From assembly GCF_014203695.1 (NCBI RefSeq), contig NZ_JACHJO010000005.1, forward strand, positions 1-64,000: DNA of 64,000 nt. The letters run 5' to 3'. Below the pieces are notes generated by a model. It was given only the letters and a program-made list of their open reading frames with translations, was not told where the DNA came from and did not search any database. Below are positions 29,355 through 37,632 of the stretch, piece by piece (the stretch's first letter is position 1; the number at the start of each line of letters is the position of its first letter). The DNA comes from Nocardiopsis algeriensis (GTDB taxonomy: Bacteria; Actinomycetota; Actinomycetes; Streptosporangiales; Streptosporangiaceae). A program made the position numbers and the translations under genes.

Positions 29355-29621
29355 ATGCGATGGTGGAAGGCCCTCGGAGTGGCCGCTTTCGTGGGTGTGG
29401 CAGCGACCGGCGTGGCGATCGCCCGCGCCGAGCGCAAGCGCCGCGCCTACACGCCCGAACAGATCAGGGAGCGCCTGCGCGAGCGCCATGCGCAGGCCGA
29501 GGCCGCGGCGGTCGATCCGCCCGCTGCGGTGGCCGCGGTGCAGGAGGGACCGGTGCGAAGAGCGCTGTCCTTCGTCAGGGCCCTCCCGTCCGCGGCGGCC
29601 CGGCGCCTGCGCCGTCCTTGA
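29355..29621 (+). CDS. Small single-helix membrane-anchored protein, unknown function
   Basis: 88 residues. A short N-terminal helix (WWKALGVAAFVGVAATGVAIA) is followed by a charged, Arg/Glu-rich helical tail (RKRRAYTPEQIRERLRERHA). Codon bias is normal for the genome and the gene is divergent from the C92-type hydrolase, which supports it as real. I do not recognise the family. Confidence 0.6.
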   Translation: MRWWKALGVAAFVGVAATGVAIARAERKRRAYTPEQIRERLRERHAQAEAAAVDPPAAVAAVQEGPVRRALSFVRALPSAAARRLRRP

Positions 29622-29825
29622 GTTCGCCTCGTCCGGGATCTCGGTGGCCTGTTCCTGTACCCATGCCGGAACGGCTGGTGTCGGACCCGGCGAGACATCC
29701 TGCGCAACCTCCTCGCCCGTCCGGACCATGAGCGGTTCGCGCCGGCCCCCGCCCTTGCCCCACTCGGTGGTGGCGGCCCCGAAGGGGAACAGGCCCGGGT
29801 GTGGACGCAGCCAACGTCCTTTCTT
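29622..29825. other. Intergenic, no gene seen
   Basis: No reading frame here has both normal codon bias and a family match. It precedes the inverted-repeat element and may be part of a decayed insertion. Confidence 0.4.
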
Positions 29826-29914
29826 CCCGTGATCTTGTATCTGCGGTCACTTTGGCTGGATATCAGGACGGCAGTAAAAGGGGGTGAAGTTGACTCCAGG
29901 TACAAGATCACGGG
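29826..29914. repeat. Inverted repeat of 89 bp, MITE- or IS-end-like
   Basis: CCCGTGATCTTGTA (29826-29839) is repeated in perfect inverse as TACAAGATCACGGG (29901-29914). The arms continue imperfectly inward (CTG..GTCA.CTT) to about 30 bp each. The spacer is AT-richer than the genome. No reading frame fills it. It sits beside an ISAs1-type transposase remnant and could be two IS ends brought together by deletion, or a miniature element. Confidence 0.65.
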
Positions 29915-29939
29915 AAATAGGGGCGTAGGGAGAGAAGGG

Positions 29940-30304
29940 CCCCGGAGTTCTGCGTCCAACGTTTGGCGGACGATATCGGTCAGGAATCCCCGTACGATCG
30001 GCGCGGGTGGTTGCGGGGTGGGGCGTGCGTCCTTTTTGAAGGTCGCGTCTCGCACGTCATGCACCCGATTCCCGATGGCCCAGTCTTTGCAGCATACGCG
30101 GGCGCCGTTCTGGGTCTTGCCGTCCACGCTGCGGGCGATGTGGCGGGGCTTCTCGGAAGGATGCGTTGCTGCTGCACGGCCAGCAAGTGGTGTGGGTCCC
30201 GGTGCGGGCCGGGGTGTCGATGCGGCGGCGTTCGCTGCCAGGAGAGCGGAAGCGTGCCGAACGGTGGCCTGGTCCACGTCGAGAGTGGCGGTACAAGGAA
30301 CCAC
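29940..30304 (-). pseudogene. ISAs1-family-like transposase remnant, internally deleted
   Basis: Minus-strand frame from GTG/ATG near 30304. LDVDQATVRHASALLAANAA is followed by a linker, then IARSVDGKTQNGARV, matching the VDGKxxxG(A/S)R of ISAs1-type DDE transposases. After this the text jumps to IGNRVHDVRDATFKKDAR, which in full-length proteins is near the C-terminus (..ENxxHWVRDVxxxEDxxR..). Most of the catalytic core is therefore missing. The ~120 recognisable residues compare with about 380 in an intact protein. Family call is from motif memory. Confidence 0.55.
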
Positions 30305-30970
30305 GTGGAGCCTTTCAGGTGGACCGGCATGGTTTCGTCACCTCGCCTTTCACGTGGGGCTCCACGCCCATTGAAAAAGAACAGGGAAGGGCGGAGGCCT
30401 TCAGTGGTGAGCGCACGTGCCAGGATGCTCTCGTCTTTCCGCGGTGATCACCTCGGCACTTCTCGACGGCCCTCGTCTCCAGAAGCGGTGAACCGGGCAG
30501 GGTGGCAAGAGAGAGGAAGGCAGGAACCGGGAACAAGGCTCTCCACCATCGGACTCGGGTTCCTGGGACAGGTTGTTCCTGTCAGCACCTGCGCGCCCAC
30601 CGGTGCTGCCGGTCCGCCCCCGCACCGGTCGGCGGATCGCACGGTGGAGGCGTTGTCGGGGCGAGCGCCGCTCGGCCTGCGCCGCCGACGCGGATCTCCC
30701 GGTCGGCCGTCGGCGTTGCGAGCGGTCGATGCGCTGGAGGCGCCGACGGGAGGACCCCGGCTGCTTGTCGGGCCATCGCCGGTTCGGTTGCCGGCCGGAC
30801 CGCGAACATCCGACGGGTATCGCGAGCGGGCCACCACCTCCCGTTCGCCACCGCGGGCCAACCCGTCGGAGCCGCCCCGCGTTCCAGGTGCGGGGCTCTT
30901 TGTTACTCGTAAGTTCTACCGACTGGTAATTTTGTCGATCGGCAGAGCGGGAGAACGTGCGAGGAGAGCC
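30305..30970. other. Gene-free stretch upstream of the thioesterase
   Basis: No coding region is convincing. Frames that run through this stretch into the thioesterase are low in family-like sequence before GTG 30971. An AT-rich patch at about 30896-30940 may contain the thioesterase promoter. No repeats, tRNA or CRISPR are visible. Confidence 0.45.
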
Positions 30971-31717
30971 GTGCGGCAGGGAGTACTGACCCGGATCAGG
31001 CCCGTCCAGGAAGGGTTCCGCCTGTTCCTGCTGCACCACGCCGGGGGCTCCCCCGCCAACTACCGGCCCTGGGTACGGCATTTCCCCGCCGACTGGGACG
31101 TGTGCCTGGTGGGTGCTCCCGGCCGCGACGCCGGTACCGAGCCCCTGCGCGAGGCCCGCGAGCTCGCCCGCCACCTGTACGAGCACATCGCCCCCGGGAC
31201 CGATCGCCCCCACGGCCTGTTCGGGCACAGCATGGGCGCCCTCCTGGCCTACGAGATGGCGCTCCTGGCCGCCGAGAGGGGCGCGCCCGGCCCCGACTGG
31301 CTCGGGGTGTCCGCCTGGAGCCCGGCGCCGGGGCCCGAGTGGGACCGGCCGCGCCACCTGCTGCCCTCCGAGCAGCTGTGCGAGAGCGTCGCGCGCTCGG
31401 GCGCCCCCGCCGGAGCCCTGGACGACCCCGACCGGTGGCGGCGGACCGAACCCCTCGTCCGCGCCGACCTGGAGGTGGTCGACACCTGGCGCCCCCACCC
31501 CGGCACGCCGCCGCTGCGGACACCGCTGTCGGTCCTGGGCGGAGCGGCCGACCCCGGCATGCCGCCCGAGCGCATGGACGCCTGGCACGGATACACCGAG
31601 GGTCCGGTTCTCAGGCACACCTTTCCCGGCGGCCATTTCTACTTCATGGGCCGTGTCGGCGAGGTCGTCGCGCACGTCACCGCCGACGTGGCCGCCGCTC
31701 TGGGCACGGCCCGGTGA
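30971..31717 (+). CDS. Type II thioesterase (TesA/GrsT-like)
   Basis: 248 residues from GTG 30971 with GAGGAG 6 bases upstream. Alpha/beta-hydrolase of the RifR/GrsT kind: LFLLHHAGGSPANYRPW, nucleophile Ser87 in GLFGHSMGALLAYEMAL, acidic residue in GAADPGMPPERM, and catalytic His in FPGGHFYFMG. Such enzymes free stalled acyl carriers in NRPS/PKS assembly lines. No NRPS or PKS lies within the window; it may serve an assembly line elsewhere, perhaps for the siderophore whose uptake genes lie 3.4 kb to the left. That link is speculative. Confidence 0.85.
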   Translation: MRQGVLTRIRPVQEGFRLFLLHHAGGSPANYRPWVRHFPADWDVCLVGAPGRDAGTEPLREARELARHLYEHIAPGTDRPHGLFGHSMGALLAYEMALLAAERGAPGPDWLGVSAWSPAPGPEWDRPRHLLPSEQLCESVARSGAPAGALDDPDRWRRTEPLVRADLEVVDTWRPHPGTPPLRTPLSVLGGAADPGMPPERMDAWHGYTEGPVLRHTFPGGHFYFMGRVGEVVAHVTADVAAALGTAR

Positions 31718-31770
31718 TCCGCGCCCTACGGCCCCTGTCGCGATGGTGAAGCAGGGGCTACGGTGGATAC

Positions 31771-32292
31771 ATGAGCCTTGAGCTGCAGACCGACCGACTC
31801 CTCATCCGGGAGTGGAAGACGGACGACGCCGAGGCGGCCCTGCGGGTGTACGGGACCGACGAGGTGACGAGCCGGCTGACGCCGGAGTTGCGCCCGCTGA
31901 GCGATGCCGAGGCGATGCGCTCGGTGCTGCACGCCTGGATCGAGGCGGGGCCCAACCTGATGCCGCCGGCGGGACGCTGGGCGATCGTCCGCAAGGACGA
32001 CGGGGAGGTGGTGGGAGGACTGTCCCTCAAGCTGCTGCCCCCCTACGAGGAGGACTTCGAACTCACCTGGGCCCTGAGCCCCGACGTGTGGGGCCAGGGC
32101 TATGCCACCGAGGCCGGCCGCGCCATCATCTCCTGGGCCTTCGAGCAGGGGATCGAGGAGGTCTTCGCGGTCGCCCGTTCGAGCAACGAGCGCGCCGTCG
32201 CGGTGGCCCGCAGACTCGGCATGGAATGGGTCGGCGAGACGGAGAAGTACTACGACACGAGGTTGCAGGTCTTCCGTCTGCGTCCCGCCTGA
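31771..32292 (+). CDS. GNAT N-acetyltransferase (RimJ/RimL-like)
   Basis: 173 residues. N-terminal LQTDRLLIREWKTDDAEAAL is typical of the RimJ/RimL branch. The acetyl-CoA loop lies in WGQGYATEAGRAIISWAFEQ and the AVARSSNERAVAVARRLGME block closes the fold. The enzyme should transfer an acetyl group from acetyl-CoA to an amine on a protein or small molecule. Substrate unknown. It ends 8 bases before the convergent aldo/keto reductase gene. Confidence 0.85.
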   Translation: MSLELQTDRLLIREWKTDDAEAALRVYGTDEVTSRLTPELRPLSDAEAMRSVLHAWIEAGPNLMPPAGRWAIVRKDDGEVVGGLSLKLLPPYEEDFELTWALSPDVWGQGYATEAGRAIISWAFEQGIEEVFAVARSSNERAVAVARRLGMEWVGETEKYYDTRLQVFRLRPA

Positions 32293-32300
32293 TCCGGCCC

Positions 32301-33179
32301 TCAGTCGCCGAGGTACCGGCTGATCCGCTCGGTCTCCTCCTCGGTCAGGCGCACGGCGGCAGCGGCGACGTTCTCCTCCAGGTGCGCCACCCGCGAGGTG
32401 CCCGGGATGGGCACCATGACGGGGGAGCGGTGCAGCAGCCAGGACAGCGAGAGCTGCACCGGGGAGACCCCGTGCTCACGGGCCGCGGCGGCCAGCGGTG
32501 AGTCCGGTCCGGCCAGTGCGCCCCGGTCCACCGGGGCCCAGGGCAGGAACGCGATCCCGTCCTTCTCGCACTGCTCCAGGACCTCCTCGGAACGCCGGAA
32601 CGAGGGGGCGTACTGGTTCTGCACCGAAGCCACCGGTGTGATCGCCCGGGCGGCCGACAGCTCGTCCACGCCCACCTCGCTCAGCCCGATGTGCCGGATC
32701 TTGCCCTCCTCGCGCAGCTCCACCAGGGCGCCCAGCTGGTCGGCCAGCGGCACCTCGGGGTCGATGCGGTGCAGCTGCATCAGATCGATCCGCTCCAGCC
32801 CCAGGTTGCGCAGGCTCAGCTCCACCTGCTGCCTGAGGTACTCGGGGCGGCCCAGCCGGTGCCACTGGGAGGGCCCGGTGCGCACGAAGCCCGCCTTGGT
32901 GGCCACGACCAGGTCCTTCGGATAGGGATAGAGGGCCTCGCGGATGATCTGCTCGCCGATCTGGGGGCCGTAGGAGTCGGCGGTGTCGATGAAGGTGACG
33001 CCGAGTTCGACCGCGCGCCGCAGCACCGCCAGGGCCTCGTCCCGGTCCCGGGGCGGTCCCCACGCCCCCTCGCCCACCAGGCGCATGGCACCGAAGCCCA
33101 TCCGGTGGACCGGCAGGTCGCCGCCGATGGCGAGGGTGCCCGCGAGGGCGGCCGAGGGTGCGGTGTTCGGCTCGGTCAA
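32301..33179 (-). CDS. Aldo/keto reductase
   Basis: 292 residues from a TTG start with GGAAGGA upstream. AKR tetrad: Asp and Tyr in FIDTADSYG, Lys in VVATKAGF, His in LMQLHRIDPE; the NADPH site includes the late VPIPGTSRVAHLEENV. Cytosolic NADPH-dependent carbonyl reductase; natural substrate unknown. Not obviously linked to the adjacent pca genes. Confidence 0.88.
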   Translation of the reverse strand: MTEPNTAPSAALAGTLAIGGDLPVHRMGFGAMRLVGEGAWGPPRDRDEALAVLRRAVELGVTFIDTADSYGPQIGEQIIREALYPYPKDLVVATKAGFVRTGPSQWHRLGRPEYLRQQVELSLRNLGLERIDLMQLHRIDPEVPLADQLGALVELREEGKIRHIGLSEVGVDELSAARAITPVASVQNQYAPSFRRSEEVLEQCEKDGIAFLPWAPVDRGALAGPDSPLAAAAREHGVSPVQLSLSWLLHRSPVMVPIPGTSRVAHLEENVAAAAVRLTEEETERISRYLGD

Positions 33180-33311
33180 GCTGCTTCCTTCCGAGCGGCA
33201 CGGTGGCCGCGCTGGTGCCGGGTCGGGGCCGCTCCGGCGGTTCGCGGAGACGGCCCCGGTGCTGCGGGCAGCATCTCAGGAGGAGGTCACCTCGGCAAGG
33301 AACCGCGGCGC

Positions 33312-34109
33312 TCAGACGCCCGCGCCGCGTCGCGTCACCGACGCCAGATCGGCCTCGATGCGCGCGGCGGTCTCCCTCAGGGCGGGGAGCAGGCGGCGGC
33401 CCATCTCCTCCAGAGGAGTGCGGCCCGCGTGGGTGGAGACGTTGGCGGCGGCGACCACGCTCCCCGAGGCGTCGTGCAGCGGCACGGCCAGCGACCGCAG
33501 GCCCTCCTCCAGCTCCTGGTCGACGACGGCGAAGCCCTGGGCGCGGACGCGCTCGACCTCGGCGCGCAGCTTGCCGGGGTCGGTGACGGTGAAGCGGGTC
33601 AGCGGCCGGGCCCGCGCGAGACGGGCGGCGAGTCCGTCGGAGGTGATCCCCGCCAGCAGTACCCGGCCCATCGACGTGGCGGCGGCGGGGAACCGGGTGC
33701 CCACGGTGACGGTCGCCGTCATGATGCGGGTGGTCGCCACGCGGGCGACGTAGAGGATGTCGTCGCCCTCCAGCACCGAGACCGAGGCCGACTCCCCGAC
33801 CTGTGCCGACAGTTCCTCCAGGTGCGGCTGGACCACGTCGGGCAGCCCCGCCGAGGCGACGTAGGCGTACCCGAGGTCCAGGACACGCGGTGTGGGCGAG
33901 AACAGGCGGCCGTCGGTGCGCATGTAACCGAGGTCGGCCAGGGTGAGCAGGAAGCGGCGCGTGGCGGCGCGTGTCAGGCCGGCGGTGCGCGCGACCTCGC
34001 TCAGGGTCATCGCGGGCCGCTCGGCGGAGAAGGCCCGGATGACGGCCAGGCCGCGCTCCAGGGACTGCACGAAGTGCGCGCCGCGCTCCGGCGCTTCTTC
34101 TGTGGGCAT
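33312..34109 (-). CDS. pcaR: IclR-family regulator of beta-ketoadipate genes
   Basis: 265 residues from ATG 34109. N-terminal winged helix FVQSLERGLAVIRAFSAERP with LSEVARTAGLTRAATRRFLL; C-terminal IclR effector domain (TSMGRVLLAG, EELEEGLRSLAVPL, NVSTHAGRTPLEEMG). The sequence follows the PcaR/PobR/CatR subgroup. Divergent from pcaF with a perfect 10-3-10 palindrome between, so it should control pcaF-pcaD in response to a pathway intermediate such as beta-ketoadipate. Confidence 0.85.
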   Translation of the reverse strand: MPTEEAPERGAHFVQSLERGLAVIRAFSAERPAMTLSEVARTAGLTRAATRRFLLTLADLGYMRTDGRLFSPTPRVLDLGYAYVASAGLPDVVQPHLEELSAQVGESASVSVLEGDDILYVARVATTRIMTATVTVGTRFPAAATSMGRVLLAGITSDGLAARLARARPLTRFTVTDPGKLRAEVERVRAQGFAVVDQELEEGLRSLAVPLHDASGSVVAAANVSTHAGRTPLEEMGRRLLPALRETAARIEADLASVTRRGAGV

Positions 34110-34237
34110 GGGGTCTCTCCGCGGTCGGGGGGTGGGGAGGGGCGGACGGGTCGTCGCCTCCGCGATGTTCTCACACCGCACATCCCGATCCTGGTGCTCC
34201 GAGTGCGGAGGCGGCCGCGGAACGTACCGACCCCTAT

Positions 34238-34260
34238 TTAACCTAACGCCGTTAGGTTAA
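34238..34260. promoter_or_regulatory. Perfect 10-3-10 palindrome, probable PcaR operator
   Basis: Arms TTAACCTAAC and GTTAGGTTAA flank GCC, 39 bases upstream of the pcaF start and in the divergent pcaR-pcaF region. The AT-rich arms stand out from the local composition. IclR proteins bind palindromes of this size near -10/-35. Confidence 0.8.
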
Positions 34261-34299
34261 GGTTGGAGCCGCACATCCCGCCCCGACACAGGAGGCCCC

Positions 34300-35475
34300 G
34301 TGACCGACGTCTACGTCCTGGATGCCGTCCGCACCCCCTTCGGAAGGTACGGCGGAGCCCTCTCCGGTGTCCGCCCCGACGACCTGGCCGCCCGCGTCGT
34401 CGGCGCCCTCGTCGAACGCGCGCCCGGCCTGGAGGAGACCGTCGACGAGGTCGTCCTTGGCAACGCCAACGGTGCCGGTGAGGAGAACCGCAACGTCGCG
34501 CGCATGGCCGCCCTCCTGGCGGGCCTGCCCACCTCCGTCCCCGGTGTCACCGTCAACAGGCTCTGCGGGTCGGGCCTGGAAGCCGTCATCCAGGCCTCCC
34601 GCGCCATCCAGACCGGCGACGCCTCCCTGGTGATCGCCGGGGGAGTGGAGTCGATGAGCCGGGCCCCGTGGGTGATGCCCAAGCCCGCCAAGGGCTTCCC
34701 CGCCACCGACACCGCCCTGTACTCCACCACACTGGGCTGGCGCATGGTCAACCCGCGCATGCCCGAACGGTGGACGCGCTCCCTGGGGGAAAGCACCGAG
34801 GCCCTCGCCGCCGACCGCGGCATCGGCCGGGCCGAGCAGGACGCCTTCGCCCTGGCCAGCCACACCAGAGCGGCCGACGCCTGGGCCAGAGGGGTCTTCG
34901 ACGACGAGGTCGTCCAGGTCGAGGGCGCCGCCCTGGACCGCGACGAGTGCATCCGCCAGACCTCCGCCGACAAGCTCGCCGCCCTCGCCCCCGCCTTCCG
35001 CGACGGAGGCACCATCACCGCCGGCAACGCCTCGCCCCTCAACGACGGCGCCGCCGCGGTCCTGATGGGCGACCGCGCCGCGGCCGACACCCTCGGCCTG
35101 GAACCCCTGGCCCGCATCGCCGGACGCGGCGCGGCCGGAGTCGATCCCGACGTGTTCGGCATCGGCCCCGTGCGCGCCGCCGAGATCGCCCTCGAACGTG
35201 CCGGGATCGGTTGGCAGGACCTGTCCGTGGTCGAGCTCAACGAGGCCTTCGCCGCCCAGTCCCTGGCCTGTGTGCGCAGCTGGAAGGAGCTCGACCCCGG
35301 CATCGTCAACCCCAACGGCGGGGCCATCGCCATCGGACACCCCCTGGGTGCCTCGGGCGCCCGCATCCTCGGCACCCTCGCACACGAGCTGCGCCGCCGC
35401 GGCGGCGGCTGGGGACTGGCCACCCTGTGCATCGGGGTGGGGCAGGGACTGGCCGCGGTCCTGCACGCCGGCTGA
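34300..35475 (+). CDS. pcaF: Beta-ketoadipyl-CoA thiolase
   Basis: 391 residues from GTG 34300. Thiolase with all active-site blocks: acylated Cys in VNRLCGSGLEAV, ELNEAFAAQS, HPLGASGAR and the second Cys in ATLCIGVGQG. The segment YSTTLGWRMVNPRMPERW is characteristic of the PcaF branch. It cleaves beta-ketoadipyl-CoA to succinyl-CoA and acetyl-CoA in aromatic catabolism. Divergent PcaR and downstream PcaD support this over a general acetyl-CoA acetyltransferase. pcaIJ, pcaHG and pcaB are not in the window. Confidence 0.9.
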   Translation: MTDVYVLDAVRTPFGRYGGALSGVRPDDLAARVVGALVERAPGLEETVDEVVLGNANGAGEENRNVARMAALLAGLPTSVPGVTVNRLCGSGLEAVIQASRAIQTGDASLVIAGGVESMSRAPWVMPKPAKGFPATDTALYSTTLGWRMVNPRMPERWTRSLGESTEALAADRGIGRAEQDAFALASHTRAADAWARGVFDDEVVQVEGAALDRDECIRQTSADKLAALAPAFRDGGTITAGNASPLNDGAAAVLMGDRAAADTLGLEPLARIAGRGAAGVDPDVFGIGPVRAAEIALERAGIGWQDLSVVELNEAFAAQSLACVRSWKELDPGIVNPNGGAIAIGHPLGASGARILGTLAHELRRRGGGWGLATLCIGVGQGLAAVLHAG

Positions 35476-35552
35476 CGCCGTCCGCACGAATCCGGCCGCG
35501 TCCCCGTGCCGGGACCGGCATCCGGACCCGCCGGCCGTTAACGTGGGCGGGA

Positions 35553-36368
35553 GTGCCGGCACCGGCACGACGAGGTACAGACCCAGGAAGGCGGGGGAGA
35601 ACGATCGACGTCGACCTGCACCACGTCGCGAGCGGACCCGAGGACGCACCGGTGCTCCTGCTCGGCGGCTCGCTCGGCAGCACCGTCGCCATGTGGGACC
35701 CCCAGGTCCGGGCCCTGTCCGAGACCTTGCGCGTGGTCTGCTTCGACCACCGCGGCCACGGCGGGTCCCCCGTTCCCGCGGGCCCCTACTCCATGGAGGG
35801 CCTGGCCGGGGACGTGATCGCCCTGATGGACCGGCTCGGCGTCGAGCGCGCCCACTACGCCGGCCTGTCCCTGGGCGGCATGGTCGGGCAGTGGCTGGCA
35901 CTCCACCACCCCGAGCGGATCGACCGCCTCGCCCTGCTGGGCGCCACCCCCTTCAGCGGACCCCCCGAACCGTGGCGGGAGCGGGCCGCGACCGTGCGCG
36001 ACCAGGGCCCTGGTGCGCTCGCCGACACACTGCTCGGGCGCTGGTTCACCCCGGAGTTCGCCGAGAGGCACCCGCAGGACATGGAGCTCTTCCGCGACCA
36101 GATCACCCACACCCCGGCCGAGGGCTACGCCGGGTGCTGCGCGGCGATCGAGGGGTTCGACGTGCGCGAGGACCTGGCGCGGGTCCGGGCGCCCACTTTG
36201 GTGGTCGCGGGGGCCGATGACCCCGCCGCACCCGTGGCGGGTGCGCGGACGATCGCCGAACGCATTCCCGGCGCCCGACTGGAGGTGCTGGAGGACGCCG
36301 CCCACCTGCTGTCGTGGCAGCAGGCGGACAAGGTCAACGCCCTCCTCGCCGAACACCTGGCCGCCTGA
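35553..36368 (+). CDS. pcaD: Beta-ketoadipate enol-lactone hydrolase
   Basis: Alpha/beta-hydrolase. Homology begins at VDLHHVASGPEDAPVLLLGG, the normal PcaD start; then RVVCFDHRGHGGSP, nucleophile Ser in YAGLSLGGMVGQWLAL, Asp in VVAGADDPAAP and His in DAAHLLSW. It hydrolyses the enol-lactone to beta-ketoadipate. The start is odd: directly before the homology there is no ATG, GTG or TTG, only ACG-ATC (35601-35606) behind a good Shine-Dalgarno GGGGGAGA. I give the nearest in-frame GTG (35553), which adds about 17 non-homologous residues. It lies 77 bases after pcaF, so likely the same operon. Confidence 0.82.
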   Translation: MPAPARRGTDPGRRGRTIDVDLHHVASGPEDAPVLLLGGSLGSTVAMWDPQVRALSETLRVVCFDHRGHGGSPVPAGPYSMEGLAGDVIALMDRLGVERAHYAGLSLGGMVGQWLALHHPERIDRLALLGATPFSGPPEPWRERAATVRDQGPGALADTLLGRWFTPEFAERHPQDMELFRDQITHTPAEGYAGCCAAIEGFDVREDLARVRAPTLVVAGADDPAAPVAGARTIAERIPGARLEVLEDAAHLLSWQQADKVNALLAEHLAA

Positions 36369-36538
36369 GCCCTGTTCTCCGGACCGTCTCGGGCTGCACG
36401 GCCGCCAGGCGCCCCTTGCCGCGCCGGAGGAGCCGGTGAGGGCGACCGGGCCGAGCTGCGCTCCCCGCCGTGCGAGGGAGCGCCTGCCCGACGGTTCGCC
36501 GATGCGGCGGGAGCACCTCCACGACACGGCCCGGTGCC

Positions 36539-36571
36539 GCGGGGCGCCCGCCGCCTGGGCGGGCGCCCCGC
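36539..36571. terminator. Bidirectional terminator between pcaD and the DUF574 gene
   Basis: Perfect 14-bp stem (GCGGGGCGCCCGCC / GGCGGGCGCCCCGC) with a 5-base loop lies between convergent genes, four bases from the stop of the methyltransferase. Confidence 0.75.
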
Positions 36572-36574
36572 GCC

Positions 36575-37417
36575 TCAGGGCTTGAACGCGACCCCGGCGT
36601 GCTCCCACAGCCGCACCGACGGGTCGGCGGGCCGGGCACGGGGCTCGGTGCCGGGGCGGCGCCAGCCGGCGCAGTCGACGGCCCGCGGCCCCTCCTCGCG
36701 GCCGTCGCTCCAGGCACTGACCAGTTCGAGGCCCTCGAAGGCGGCCTCGGCCTCCTGCGGGCTGCGCACCCGGCCCCACGGGGTGCCGAACGACAGGATC
36801 CGCTCGGTGGTCAGCCGCGCGGTCTCGGGGTCGTCGGAGACCACGTGCGAGTAGACCAGGCACGACCCCGACGGCAGCCGCGCGAACAGGCGCTCGAGCA
36901 GGCCGAAGGGGTCGTCGCTGTCGGGGAGGCAGTGCAGCAGCGACACCGTCATCACGCAGACCGGGCGGCCTCCCTCCAGCAGACTGCGGGTCTCGGGGGC
37001 GTCGAGGAGCGCGTCCGCGCCGTTCCTGATGTCGGCGTTCAGGAAGGCCGTACGCCCCTGGCCGCCGGCGAGGAGGGCGCGGCCGTGCGCGAGCACGATG
37101 GGGTCGTTGTCGACGTAGAGCACCCTGGCCTCGGGGTTGACCTTCTGGGCCACCTGGTGGGTGTTGTCGGAGGTGGGCAGCCCCGCCCCCAGGTCCAGGA
37201 ACCGGTCGACCCCGCGGGCCGCGACGTAGGACACCGCGCGGGAGAGGAAGGCGTGGTTGTCGTTGGCGTAGGCAAGGGTCTCGGGAAACTCCTCCAGGAG
37301 CATGTCGCAGGCCCGGCGGTCCACCTCGAAGTTGTCCTTGCCGCCCAGCAGGTAGTCGTACATGCGGGCGATGCTGGGCGTCTCCATGTCGATGTCGGGG
37401 GGGAAGCGGTTGGCCAT
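36575..37417 (-). CDS. DUF574-type SAM-dependent methyltransferase
   Basis: 280 residues. The N-terminal hallmark PSIARMYDYLLGGKDNFEVDR and the motif I FLDLGAGLPTSDNTHQVAQ identify the DUF574 (Methyltransf_19) family that is greatly expanded in streptomycetes and relatives. VLYVDNDPIVLAHGRALL is the acidic SAM-ribose block. Physiological substrates are not established. The gene stands alone. Confidence 0.88.
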   Translation of the reverse strand: MANRFPPDIDMETPSIARMYDYLLGGKDNFEVDRRACDMLLEEFPETLAYANDNHAFLSRAVSYVAARGVDRFLDLGAGLPTSDNTHQVAQKVNPEARVLYVDNDPIVLAHGRALLAGGQGRTAFLNADIRNGADALLDAPETRSLLEGGRPVCVMTVSLLHCLPDSDDPFGLLERLFARLPSGSCLVYSHVVSDDPETARLTTERILSFGTPWGRVRSPQEAEAAFEGLELVSAWSDGREEGPRAVDCAGWRRPGTEPRARPADPSVRLWEHAGVAFKP

Positions 37418-37632
37418 GAGCGGTCCGGGGCGCCACCCGGCGCGCGACCGGATGGAGGGGGCCCCTGCCTCCTTACTCGTGTGCGCCGCGGGCGGGGCCG
37501 CAGGCTGCCGTACGGGGTGGTGTCACCGTGTCGGGGGGAAGTGATCTTCCGCCGAATCGTAACGGTGTTTCCCAGCTCTTACCGTGGTTTTCCCAAGGAA
37601 ATCCGAAAGCGCGTATTCGGCGGTGCTCGGGA

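Noticed and set aside
34238-34260. TTAACCTAAC-N3-GTTAGGTTAA as an IdeR/DmdR iron box
   Set aside because: It contains TTAGGTTA-like text, but the spacing and arm length differ from the 19-bp iron box and it lies between pcaR and pcaF, so a PcaR operator is the simpler reading.
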